Source of the DNA: Jacaranda mimosifolia
Lineage: Eukaryota > Streptophyta > Magnoliopsida > Lamiales > Bignoniaceae
DNA length: 64,000 bases
Assembly (NCBI GenBank): GCA_018894105.1
Contig: CM032128.1
Location: 31,457,299-31,521,298, forward strand
Direction of reading: 5' to 3'
How positions within the stretch are numbered: the first letter of the stretch is position 1; each line of letters starts with the position of its first letter. A program made the position numbers and the translations under genes. This document shows positions 49,940 through 61,315 of this stretch, piece after piece. The notes under the pieces are model-generated. The model was not told the DNA's origin. It made no database searches and worked only from the letters and a program-made list of their open reading frames with translations.

Positions 49940-50637
49940 TTAGTAACACTTGTAAATGGGACTTCTTCTCGTCACAACCATCTTTATTTTTATTTTTAAT
50001 TATCATCTACGGTCTAACATTTATTATCAAATTAAAATGTTAAAATTAAAACAAGATAGGAATAATTAAATATTGAGCATACATGGTACATGCATGAGAA
50101 GTTGGGATGGAAAAATGACGTGTCTTCATGTGGGGCTCTGCGAAAACATACTACGGTTAGTAGTATTCCAATTTTTTTAATTTAATTAATTATTCTTATT
50201 AGAGTTAATCTGATTGTTTTTATATTGATTAATATAATTAAATAATATTATTATATACTATGTAAAAAAGAATTAGTATAAAATATGAAATTATGACGAA
50301 GGTAGAATCATGGATGCCGTGAATGTGATTGCACATGTGGCACGTGCGGAATGGAACCCACTAGTTCGTGGGCCCACCAAGTGGATTTGGATGTGCTTAA
50401 GTGGTTGTGGTTAACTATAAATTTGAGATCTAAAGGATAATAAAAGGTAATATAATTTGTTAGAATTTAAAATTACTTGAGATGATTATATCATTTTATT
50501 AATATATGATTCTCACTATTGATGCGATAGCATTTTTATTATTTAATGTAGAAATATTCAAGGTAGTTAAGATATTTTTTTTACTTGTTAATAATTATAC
50601 ATTTCATACGATATGAAAAAAGATATTAAAACTCAAG

Positions 50638-51576
50638 CCGATTTTGAACGATTTCAAATTTATAACTTGAACTCATTTTAGATCGAGTTCATCTCGAATC
50701 AATTCACTGAGACTTGATTTGGCTCGTCTTTTTCTCATATATTAAAAATTTGACCCGATTTTGAACTATTTCAAATTGATGTACTTGAACTCATTTTACA
50801 TCGAGTTCATCTCGGGTCAATTCACTGAAACCTGATTCGGTTCGTCCATTTATCACATATAAAAATCTAACCTGATTTTAAACTATTTCAAATTTGTATA
50901 GTTTGAACTCATTTTAGATTGAGTTAATCTCGAATTCATAGGCCTGATCAGGGGTGCAATCGAGTCAAGTCGAGTTGAGTTTAGGCAAAATTTTTGAGCT
51001 CAAGCTCAACGAATCTAAAATTATAAGCTCGAACTTGGCTCAACAAGGCTCGAATTTACTAGCTCACGAGCAGGATTGCGAACAAACTGAGTCAACTCGT
51101 GAGCTTGACGAATTGGCTCGAAAAATATTTGAGCTCGAGCCAAATAATTTTTGTTTGCAAGTTTGTGAACTTATATTTTTTATTTAAAAAAATATTTATA
51201 TATATAAAAATATAATAAAATACATTAATTTTAATTTTTTTTATAAAATAATTTAACTTTTCGAGTTTGAGTTCGAGCCCTAGCCGAACTAGAGCCTATA
51301 ACTTGATTATGAGTTTGAATCTAATGAATTTAGCCAAGCCGAGCAGAACCTGAACAAGTGCTCGAGCTCAAACCTAGAAAAATTATCAAAGCTCAGCTCG
51401 GCTCGTTTGCGTGCCTACTCGCAAGCCTCGAGCCTATATACAGACGGCTCAAGATTAGCTTGAATTAGAGCTCGAGCTTGATTCAACTCGACTTGTGAGG
51501 CTCGCGAGCCGGCTCGACTCATTTGCACCTCAAAGCCTGATCAAACTTGACTCGATTCACTCATTTAACACAATAT
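50638..51576. repeat. Tandem repeat of about 117 bases, three units, third unit split by a transposon
   Basis: Units begin at 50638, 50755 and 50871 with CC(G/T)ATTTT(G/A)AAC.ATTTC, and share TTGAACTCATTTTA.AT(C/T)GAGTT. The third unit stops at the hAT-like element (50949-51533), and its remaining part resumes after it (51542 to about 51576). Confidence 0.78.
50949..51533. mobile_element. hAT-like MITE with GAGCTCG-rich ends (copy 4)
   Basis: The left end is CAGGGGTGCAA and the right end TTGCACCTCAA. Flanks GGCCTGAT (50941-50948) and AGCCTGAT (51534-51541) match at 7 of 8 positions. Ends are rich in GAGCTCGAG/GGCTCG; the core is AT-rich. Inserted in the third unit of a tandem repeat. Confidence 0.72.
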
Positions 51577-53417
51577 TTAAATTAATATCCTATAAATAAT
51601 AGATTAGTTTGGAGTGGCTCTTATGACCAATAGAGACTTTATCCTCTATTTTATGGACATTTCATCTTCTATTTTATATTATAAATAATTATTATTTATA
51701 TTAAATATTTTTACAAAAATTTTGATTATAATTTTAATATATTTGACATGTGATTATAAAATGGGATGTATGCTAAAATATCACTTAAAATAGATTATCA
51801 AAATGCAACTTTTCCGACATTTTGATAATTGTTTCTTTGTTTTTATTACATGATTAATTCGCTAAAGATTTGCAGTCTTAGTCATGAAATTGTGTTTCGG
51901 GTTCATCCAATTTCTACCCGACCTTGTAAGACTCAATACAAATTTAATAACTTCGTTATAGTGTCGAGTAAGAAAGCAGCTTATTGATGTTGTTGGGAAA
52001 TGGAGTGAGGTCATTTTCAAAAAACAGCAGTGTATCAATTCATTTTCTTTGAAACGTGTACAGACACATCTTTTCTTCTCGAAGGTTTTTCAATTTTGAG
52101 ATTTTTTGCTAGTGATTTTTCATGTCCAACTTATCTGTGAGACTCAGTATTAATAGTTTTTAACCTTAATGGACTTAGGCTTATTAGTATTTTTCTACCT
52201 CTCTTTATGGGTTTGGCTTATCATTTGGTCTATGTGTCCCTTTTTACTATATTAATTAATTTTAAGTTTATTTTCATTTTTGATAGATTTACCAAATTAT
52301 CCTTATGGTTAGTTTTTAGCAATATCGACAAGCCCCCGACCCTATTTTTGATAAGAAAGTTTTATTTTGATCTTTATCTTATGTTAATTCATAAAATCAA
52401 TATTATTAATTTGATTGATTATTGTGAGTAGAATTAACTGCGAGCATTAGGAGACTTGGTGAAGTTTAATATAGCATTCACTTGAGGACTTAGACAAATT
52501 TCATGTATCAAATGTTTGGAAGCTCAAGAAAGTCTTGCATCGTAGTTATCCAGGGAATTAAATACATTTCGGAAGTGTGTCATGGCATTAACAGCAAGGT
52601 GATGCGCTATGGAGGTGTAGGACAATGTGAGTTTTAGGTGAGCTCCCTTAGAAGGACGTGATCGTGCTTACATGCGAAAGCACGTAGGGGTCTTGTAGAA
52701 GCAGTTTTGGTGCAGTAATTAATCATTATTTATGATAGAGAACAGTGTAATCCCATAGATAGTTTGATTTAGAAAGAAAAAAAATTGAGAATGAGAGGCG
52801 CGTCTCTAAGGGCGTAAACGACATCTTTCCAAGGTTTGCACTTTACAAGCAATTCAAAAGAATATGTTAGAATGCTTTATGCTTGGGTAGGCTTTGTCAG
52901 GGCTTGACCCTTAGAATAATCTATAAAATAATAATAATAAAAAATTTCTATTGTAAACAAAATAAAAAATTACATATTTTAATTCCATATCATCAATTGT
53001 TATATCAATCAAATTCAAATTCGATTGAACATAAAGTATCCATTATTACTTCAAAATAATTAAAATATAAATATATTTTTAAAAATACATTCATTTTATA
53101 AAAAAAATAAAAAATAAAAATCTAATAAACTTTCATCCCTATACTCACCATAATCAACATTTTTAAACGAATCATTCAAATATAATTTTATTTTTAAGCC
53201 AAACTCACTCACTCACTCACCCTCTATGGGAAAACCCTTTTTCAAGTGTAACGGCTTCAGTGTAATTGGGCCCAATTGGATCTATTATCAAAACGGGGTC
53301 TATTTGTTGGGCCACAAGCCCAATCCATTCTACAAAACCATTTTAGGTTTTAAAGAGCCCGTCCAAAAGCCACCGTCGAAATTACACAAACACCCTTATT
53401 CCTTCTCGCGAGGAAAA

Positions 53418-53427
53418 TTGGCGCGAA
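53418..53427 (+). promoter_or_regulatory. E2F-like site upstream of CDT1
   Basis: TTGGCGCGAA is the reverse complement of TTCGCGCCAA, the core of the classic E2F consensus. It lies about 140 bases before the CDT1 start codon. Confidence 0.6.
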
Positions 53428-53459
53428 CGCTGACCTGGCAAGCCGCCACGTCAGCTTCC

Positions 53460-53467
53460 CCGCCAAA
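53460..53467 (-). promoter_or_regulatory. Second E2F-like site upstream of CDT1
   Basis: On the minus strand this reads TTTGGCGG, fitting the plant E2F consensus TTTSSCGS. A telo-box-like AAACCCT follows at 53471-53477; such motifs are common in promoters of plant cell-cycle genes. Confidence 0.6.
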
Positions 53468-53566
53468 AAGAAACCCTCGTCCCTGTTATAGTCTACGTAT
53501 ACCTCTCTGAATCCCTCTTTTTAACCCCCACTGTATGCTTTATTGCTTGTGTGATTCGTAGCAGCA

Positions 53567-56555
53567 ATGGATGCCGATAAATCGTCGCCGATTTCTTCGT
53601 TCAAGTCAAAGAAATCGCTCCATTCACCTGCGCCGTTGGATAAGAAGATGCAGAAAGTTTCTGACCTGGATCAGAATCCATGGAGCGTGAAAACCCCCGG
53701 GAAGCCAGTGGATCCCCCTCGCCGGTTGCGGCGAGGGGCGCTATCGATTACTGAAATCAGACGGGCGGCATTGAAGCTCCGGGAACGGGGATCCGGTCCG
53801 GTTGATAGAACCGACCCGGTGTTGGAATCCGAGAAAGAGGAAACTAGCAAAGTGAAGAAGAAATATGTTGATTCAGCGATAACGCTTCCGGAGAAGTAAG
53901 TGGTTAATGGATTCTGTTGGAATAAATTAAAGACTACGTGTTATTTATGAGTTGCTCTGTTCCTAGGATTAGTTTTCTCCATATGTAATGGTGTGCTTCG
54001 TGTTTATGTTCAGGTATGAGTTGTTGGATAAATTCTTCAACAGCTTGGATAGTTCAATTAGGTTGCTTCAATTGAAGAGATCTGCGACAACTTTTACTAA
54101 CATTAGCTCCCAAGTAGAAAGTTTAACCGATAGGTATGGAGAATCTGCAGATGAAATTAATGAATCTTTTGCAATTTTTCTTGATGAATTCTTAATGTAA
54201 CTTTGGATTTTAATTTATTTTCTGGTCTAAATTTTCAGGAGGTTTGCGTATAGTCATCTTGCACAATTGAAGTTTATAATGCCTGAGGCCATTGTGTTAG
54301 AAAAAGTGCTTCGGCATGATGAGCGCACTGGCTGCATGAAGCCTGATCTTCGTATCACATTAAATGTTGAAGCAATTGAGAGCAAAAGCAAGACGAAATC
54401 TCATAGTAGAAATTTGCAGCTGAGGAAAGTCTTTCGTGGTCGACTTTTGGATTTCTTCAAATCCCATCCAGAGGTACAGCTTATACTTCTTCAGAAGTCC
54501 TTAGTTGTATTTTTGTCTGCTTTCCTGTTGAGGGAATGACTTTTAAGATCCATTACCTGAGATTTTGATGTGCTTTTTGGCTCATGGACCAAATTAATTT
54601 CTGAGACACTTTACTCATTCTGATAATTTAACTGCTGTCTCATGGGTTTACAGTTGCTTTCATGCATGCATCTTTTCTTTCTGGCCCATATATTGAGAAT
54701 TTAGTACAGCGTTTAGGATCATATACAGATGTCTCAGTACTTTTGCTTTTTGAATAAGTTGACTGCTGTACTGATGTTGTTGGTGGATAGAAGTGACTCT
54801 CATTCTAATGCTACAACAGAATTATTCTCTGTTGGGCCATTACTTGGCTTTCCAGCATCTTTATTTGGTACACTGTTTCCTATAACTTCAATTTTTTGGT
54901 ACACTGTTTCAGTTCAATAATCTTCCTCATATAATCAATCTGTATAACTTCTTTATTCATAAAACTGCTAATCTGCTTTCCGATGAGCTTGAGGCATCAC
55001 ATTCCTTAAGTTAGCCAAGATAGGATTGATAACGTTCATAAATGTTTACTCAGTATTACTATTTTTTATTATACTCTACTTCTGCTTTTCTATTCAAATG
55101 TGTGTTACTTATAAATTGCCACTTTTGCATTCAGGGTGATGATGTCCCAGAAGAAGATCTGCCAGAACCATTTGGTCAATTGAAGGAAGAATCAAGTTCA
55201 AATTCAGTTCAACCGTCACCTTCATCCATGACGAGTGAGACAGTGGATGTGGCATCATTAGAAAGACAGCCAGTCACAGCATCACATCTGTCTCCGTCAT
55301 TTAAAAGGCGCTTCTCAGAGCGGGGTTCTAGCCATCATACAAAAAACTTAAAGCAAGATCAATTGGTTGTTTCTGCCCATGCTTCATTTGATTCAAAGGA
55401 TAAGTTTGCTGGAAGTCTCTCTGGGGAAGAAACTTGTGCAATTCCTGCAAAATCTCATTCTGACTTATCCCTGCAGCCTTCAAGCAGGGAAAAATGCTCC
55501 TCATACAAGGCTCCTTCAGGTAGTATACCGCCATCTCCTATACCTGAAACCCCGGTGAAATGTATAAATTCCATCAAGGATGAAGATCAATGTTCTGTCG
55601 GGATATCCCCTTTACTGAGAACTCCAGCAGATCTTGCATCTACTCCTGCAAAACTGATGACTGCTACACCCATGCTTCATCCGCCTAAGAGATGCTACAT
55701 GAGCCCATATAATAATTCAGATGATGATTCATCTAAGTCGCCAAGCAAACTTCTCAGGCGTCCACCCCCTAACAGGCCTTTGAAATTTGACACTCCTGTG
55801 AAGAGCATGAAAGTTGAAGATAAGGTCGGCAGGAGTGGAAATTCATCAACCAATGATGACCTTTTTGACATTCTTCCAGAGGCTCTTGTACAATCGGTAA
55901 GCATATGGGGAACTTACTATATTCCTGGTTTAGAAATTGTATCTAAACATAAGATCTCTCATTTGGCAATTGCTCCACTGACTTTTAACTTTTGGTCCAC
56001 TGCTCCTTTACTCTTACAGATACGAGAAAAAGAGAGGATAGCATCAATGGAGAAGGACCCAGCAATCTCTCAAGCAAAATGGCGACGACAAATGATTGCC
56101 AGCCTACCAAAGCTCTTCGACATGATCTATTTCATCTTTCAATCAATCAGACGTTCTGTTGTCACCAAAGAGGAGCTGATACATAAAATAATAGCTGGCC
56201 ATTTAGACATTGTCGACAGAAGTAAGCCTGTGTCTTTGATGAACACAAAATTAACCTTTTTTGTACAGCAAAGTTCACTTTTGAGATGAGTTGTGTTTCA
56301 TTACAACAGGGGAGGTTGAAGAGCAACTAAGATTGCTGCAGGAACTGGCTCCTGAATGGATTTATGAAAAAACAGCAATGAGTGGAGATCTCCTCTTATG
56401 GTCAGTCAGTCTCACGAATTTCTGTTTTTCTATTTCTTACTATTACTACTGTTTTCACCATCACCACCATTGCCATCATCATCTATCTCTACTGCAGCAT
56501 TAACAAGATCTCCAGTCCAGAAGCAATACGCACAAGATTGTCCGAGGCCAAGTGA
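53567..56555 (+). CDS. CDT1: DNA replication licensing factor CDT1
   Basis: Loads the MCM2-7 helicase at origins together with ORC and CDC6; the plant CDT1a homologue has also been linked to plastid division. Seven exons (53567-53895, 54014-54133, 54239-54473, 55135-55896, 56020-56221, 56310-56400 and 56498-56555) give 598 residues. The N-terminal tail is basic and Ser/Pro-rich and carries an RRL (residues 52-54) that could be a cyclin-binding Cy motif. The central CDT1 fold starts at YELLDKFFNSLDSS and includes FAYSHLAQLKFIMPEAI. A long Ser/Pro-rich linker has several SP/TP sites suited to CDK phosphorylation. The C-terminal winged-helix domain for MCM binding covers about residues 490-575, with LFDMIYFIFQS and EEQLRLLQELAPEWI. 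No PIP box was recognised. E2F-like sites upstream suggest expression at the G1/S transition. The boundaries of exons 5-7 follow from domain conservation. Confidence 0.93.
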
Positions 56556-59193
56556 GAGAAGCAGGAGAGCACCAGACCAATTATAACACAGCACTTTGTA
56601 GATATTTGTTTTGCTTCATCAACTGTTGGAACTATCCTTCCTGAATAGTTTGTGAGCTGGTGCATCTTTTGGCAAGCAAAGCCAAAATAATAGTTGTTCA
56701 TCAGGAGGGGTTCCTAGTATGTAACTAAATTAATGTTCTTGGGAGGGGTTCCTAGTGTGTAATTAAATTCGAAGTTCTTAGCAGAAATTGCTGCTTAGAG
56801 TCCCTATTAATCACACTATTTCCTCCAGCTTAGCAAAGTTTGATGTAAAAGAATTTCCATTTTCCAGTAAATGAATAGTCAGAAAACAGTATCAGTTTTG
56901 TAATGGCGACTAGGCACTTCATCTGTCGTTGCGCTCCCATGATTCTTATCCATGCACACATGTTTGCAGCCAGCTGGGTCTATCAGTCTATGGGGAAGTG
57001 ATTTCTATGATTTTCACGTTATTTAATTGGATATATTTAAAGTTATTTATATAAATTTAAATTGTGACAAATAATTATATATTTTTAATTACATTATGAA
57101 TTATTAAATCATACATAATAATATCAATATTATATTTTTATGAAGTAATTTTGTTGCTGTAAGCAGGCCGATGACAAGGTCTACATTTCTCTATGGTTTC
57201 ACTTACACTAAATCTTACGCGGCATTCTTTTTTTTTTTTTTAACACTATTTAAATCATAATAACTCTTAACTTTGTCCCGAATTAGAAATTTAGAATGAC
57301 TTATAAAACAATAAAAACTCTTTATCACTAACAAAGTAAATAATTTTACATACTTTCTGTATTTAAAATATGCACCGATTCACTATTTTTATTAATTATA
57401 GCATATTTCAAGATGGCTTAAAAAATTTTAAATTGATTAAATTTACACATAATAAATTCTTTAAAATCAAGAGAAAATGGAGATGGAAACGTGAGATGCC
57501 ACCTGCCATTATTTGTATAAGTGCAATTAAATATTTATATAAATGTAAATATAGTGATATTTCGTAAACAAAATTCAAGGAATCGGATGGGCGGACCGGA
57601 CCGGTTTCAACAATAAAACCGTTCGAGTTCGGTCGGTTTAAAGAGCCAATCTTCCTGAGAGTGAGGGTTATGTGGAGAAGGTTAATGACAGAGCTCATCT
57701 AAAATCTGTAGAAAATAAAAGAAATGTTCCATAGTCCCCGTTAATTTTTCATTCTCTCTTGGATTCTTCTATATTTTTCACCAAGAATTTCAGGTACGCG
57801 TCTTCTATTTCTTCTTGAATTTCTCTTAAATTTTTCAAAATTTTTAAGTGAATTTGTATGTACTTCACATGACATCTCTGCATTTATTTCTTAATTACTC
57901 GTACAGTTTCTCCTATTGTGGCTTGTGGTTTTTCTCTTTCTTTCTTTGTTGTCCAGCGCATTTTTGCTGCTGAATCTGATGATTGATTCTTGGTTCTGCG
58001 GTTTGTATTGTGTTTACAGTTGTATTGTTTTTCGTTTATAATTTGTTGATAAATTTGGGTCGTAGATTGCTGATTACTATTCCAAGTGAAACCAAATAAG
58101 ACTTTGAGATTGAGAAAAAAGCCTATTTCAAATTTTTTGCTGTCGAAAAGTGTTGATTGTTTTGCGTGAATGATCTGTTGGTTTTGCAAATTTTTGTGGC
58201 TAATTGTTTACTACGAGATGGAAAAGGTTTTGGTGGTGCTTTCTTACTCGTTGCTTTAATAATGTCTGGCATTATGGATTATAGCGTCTTCTGTGATCCG
58301 ATTGTTCCTTGGAAAGAGCTAAAACTATTAAGTATTTGAATAACTGTATCTAGCACATCTCATAGTATGCACAATAAACATAGATTGGAATAAATGGAAT
58401 GCAAAAAATATGATCAATCAAATCAGATTGGGCATGATGGGATTTTGGTTGATTCCTTAAAAAATGAGATCAGTACAAAGCAATTAGTGAAGTTGATCTC
58501 TGAATGATCGACAATGTTGTGGGGAGGGCATCATCGGAGTAATACCAGATGAAGGCTTTCTACGGTACTCTTTTAATTTAGATTAGTTGTTTAACACACT
58601 AGCTCATCCATTTTCCTGCTTTGTGCCCCCTGCTCACAGCCACTGGTCCCTGAAACTCTCTCTTTTTAAGCTCTGAGCTTTATTAGGTTGGTCCCTGTTA
58701 CTATATGACCACGTTTAATAAGAGCCAGATTGTTCAACATATGTTTTGATGCTATTTGTAACTAGTGATTCTTGGGGGATTCAATTCCAAGACCATCTAA
58801 GACAGAGGATATGCATCCTAGTTTTTCATGGATTTTTATTGAAGATATATATCTATCGTTTTACTCCTTACAATTACTAAAGGTAGTTATTTGACATCAC
58901 CATTTTATTGGCTAATCATGAATATCTCTATTTGTTATCTGTTTCAACTGCAGCTTACAAGTTTTAGAAGTTGGCTTTGGTGAAATCATTTGCCATTCAC
59001 GACCGCTTGAAAACTCCTATGGGGCTAGATAATTTGCTCTATAGCAATTGGATTTAAGGGAGAGCGTTTTTACTTGGTTGCATGTTTTCAACGATTTTAG
59101 GTAGACATTTTAGCATATATATTTATAACAGGGATTTGACAACTCTTGCTTCTCGGAGCAAAGACAGGACTGCATTTCTTTTACAGAAATATC
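56556..59193. other. CDT1 3' flank and TGD1 promoter and leader
   Basis: The CDT1 3' UTR contains a tandem duplication (56704-56779). The middle part is AT-rich, with a T run near 57230. From about 57660 a TGD1 5' UTR may begin. A good donor at 57794 (TTTCAG|GTACGC) and an acceptor at 58953 (AACTGCAG|CTTAC) suggest an intron of about 1.1 kb in the leader. No other gene is supported. Confidence 0.5.
56704..56779. repeat. Tandem duplication in the CDT1 3' flank
   Basis: Two copies of about 38 bases, 56704-56741 and 56742-56779, each with GGAGGGGTTCCTAGT.TGTAA and ending in GTTCTT, with a few substitutions. Confidence 0.85.
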
Positions 59194-60397
59194 ATGCTAG
59201 CAGCTGCTCAGATTCGCCCAGTCATTCTTGTCTCTGACAGGTATCTTTTTCCCTTTGTCTTTCAGTCTTCCTTTGCTTGGAATCACAAAGTATTTGGATT
59301 TGACTAGAACAAATTTGAACTTTTCTTTCTTGTGTGTGTCACTGATCCATTTTAATTCATATCTGACAAACTGCAGATGTAGCACTATCAATCTAAGCTA
59401 TCCAGTAATAATTTCATCTTTGCGCTTCGGGAACCTTATCCGGAAAGTTGATTATTTTGCTGAGGGAACTAAGACTCCCAAGCTTTTCTCTCCTGTTCAA
59501 CAGAACAAACTTTTTGTTGTTCTGAATACAAATGATGGTCATCCAAGTGTCTCTGTATCTGAAGAAGAAGCAAATGAAATTCCTGTATCAAATCACGAAG
59601 CAAGTACATTCCTAAGTAAATGGTCACCTCCTAGGTACTTATGGAGAGGATTATCTGTTCTTATTCTAACAGGGCAGGTGATTATTAGAACCATAAAGGG
59701 CAAAGTCCACTGGAAAAACACTCTCCAACAGCTAGAGAGAGTTGGACCCAAATCAGTCGGCGTCTGTCTATTGACATCAGCTTTTGTTGGCATGGCCTTC
59801 ACTATCCAATTTGTAAGGGAATTCACCAGATTAGGCCTGAACAGATCCATTGGTGGGGTTTTAGCCCTCGCCTTTTCAAGGGAGCTTAGTCCTGTGGTCA
59901 CATCAGTTGTAGTAGCCGGCCGTATTGGAAGTGCATTTGCAGCAGAATTAGGCACGATGCAGGTTTCTGAGCAAACCGACACATTGAGAGTTCTTCGTGC
60001 AGATCCTGTTGATTATCTAGTGACCCCAAGAGTGCTAGCTTCCTGTATTGCTCTTCCGTTTCTAACTCTAATGTGTTTTACAGTAGGGATGGCATCAAGT
60101 GCCCTTCTGGCCGACAGCGTTTATGGGATCAGCATCAACATAATCTTAGATTCTGCACAAAGGGCTCTCAAGTCGTGGGATATAATCAGCGCGATGATCA
60201 AGTCACAGGTCTTTGGCGCGATAATATCTATTGTGAGCTGTGCGTGGGGCGTTACCACTTTGGGAGGTGCCAAAGGCGTTGGTGAGTCGACTACATCGGC
60301 TGTGGTTGTCTCTCTTGTTGGGATTTTTATCGCGGATTTTGCTCTTTCTTATTGCTTCTTCCAGGGAGCTGGAGACTCACTCAAGAATTGTATGTGA
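59194..60397 (+). CDS. TGD1: TGD1, permease subunit of the chloroplast lipid importer
   Basis: MlaE-type ABC permease of the inner chloroplast envelope. With TGD2 (substrate-binding) and TGD3 (ATPase) it carries ER-derived lipid precursors into the plastid. Two exons (59194-59240 and 59377-60397) give 355 residues. An N-terminal region of about 90 residues is poor in acidic residues and should act as transit peptide. The MlaE domain follows, with VGPKSVGVCLLTSAFVGMAF, RSIGGVLALAFSRELSPV, VAGRIGSAFAAELGTMQVSEQ and GVTTLGGAKGVGESTTSAVV. About five to six hydrophobic helices are visible, and the E-LGTM-VSEQ family signature is intact. The short first exon starts MLAAAQIRPV; the ATG is the first one continuous with exon 2. 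The length fits the family. Confidence 0.94.
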
Positions 60398-61315
60398 TGA
60401 TTCTGAAGCTTATCATGGTCTCTGTAGCCCAGAGTACACCTTGTTTTGCTGCATGTATGGACCAAAACGGGCGTCATCTAAATATTGCGATTCAGAATTG
60501 GAAGTCAAATATTCGGACCATTTTATCTTAAGTCCTATTTTATGGTTTCATTTAGTTCAGCCTTGGTGTACATTCCTGACAGAACCAGTTTGAATTATGG
60601 GGCTCTGGTCATGTACTCACGTTACACAACATCTGAAAATTAAAAGAAAATTAGAAGCTAGTTGTTTTGTGCATTTAACAAAACCTTATTTTATTTTTAA
60701 TTTTTGCTATTTTTTTTTTGTCATCTCATTATTATATTAATTAAATTTAAATTTAATTTTTTGACACAAAATACTCACTATCATTCCAAAAAAATTAAGA
60801 TGCACATATATTATAAAATAAAAAAAAATCATCTTTTCAAGCATGAAAAATATAATTTTAATAAGTTTTCATCTCTATACCTGCTCTTTTCAACAATTTC
60901 GAATAAATCATCCAAATACATTTTCATTTCTAGACAAAAATCAGCTGCTGCTACTCTGCATTTCTGAAACGCTGGAAGTTGAAGATTAAGATGGAAATGC
61001 AAACCAAATGGCCAAATACTTCCGACCAACACTAGTAACTTGCAAAGTTTTTGTTCTGCTCGCATGGAGAGACCATTACAGCACATCAGCGCAGACAGGC
61101 TGAATATCCCGAATCCAAGGAATACAAGCCCATCTATTTTACAGGTGGATTTTCTCTCTGATTTGTTTACTTGGATCTTCTCATAAATAAAAATAATAAT
61201 AAAACCTTGGTGAATTATATTTTCCCATGCCTGCAATCCGAGCCAATTCTTTCCAAAAGTTGAGTGTGTATAAGCTGCACAAGCCATGAAAGTCTCTGCT
61301 TCTGTATGGTAACTT
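60398..61315. other. Convergent 3' flanks between TGD1 and Notchless
   Basis: These 918 bases separate two tail-to-tail stop codons. 60700-60950 is AT-rich and contains a dispersed repeat fragment (about 60865-60945) also seen near 53110 and, less clearly, 35600. The minus-strand open frame at 60829-61287 has no recognisable similarity and falls in the expected Notchless 3' UTR. Confidence 0.55.

Larger units (their letters stand above)
46115..53566. other. Gene-free repeat zone and CDT1 promoter
   Basis: No gene is supported across about 7.4 kb. It holds the MIK1 leader and promoter, hAT-like MITEs (48072-48537 and 50949-51533), a Tourist-like MITE (49553-49939), a tandem repeat (50638-51576), an AT run (about 49045-49067), a 20-base G run (49099-49118) and a dispersed repeat fragment (53110-53197). 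The stretch 51960-52740 is less AT-rich but has no recognisable coding content. Confidence 0.6.

Noticed and set aside
50638..50948. Tandem repeat units as part of the GAGCTCG MITE
   Set aside because: The units lack the MITE ends, and one is interrupted by the MITE, so they are a separate, older repeat.
52207..52431. Hydrophobic open frame of 74 codons
   Set aside because: It is Phe/Leu/Ile-rich translation of AT-rich DNA with no conserved motif and no surrounding gene.
53226..53510. Open frame of 94 codons before CDT1
   Set aside because: It lies in the CDT1 promoter over the E2F-like sites, with no protein similarity recognised.
60829..61287. Minus-strand open frame of 152 codons
   Set aside because: It falls in the expected Notchless 3' UTR, overlaps an AT-rich repeat and has no recognisable motif.
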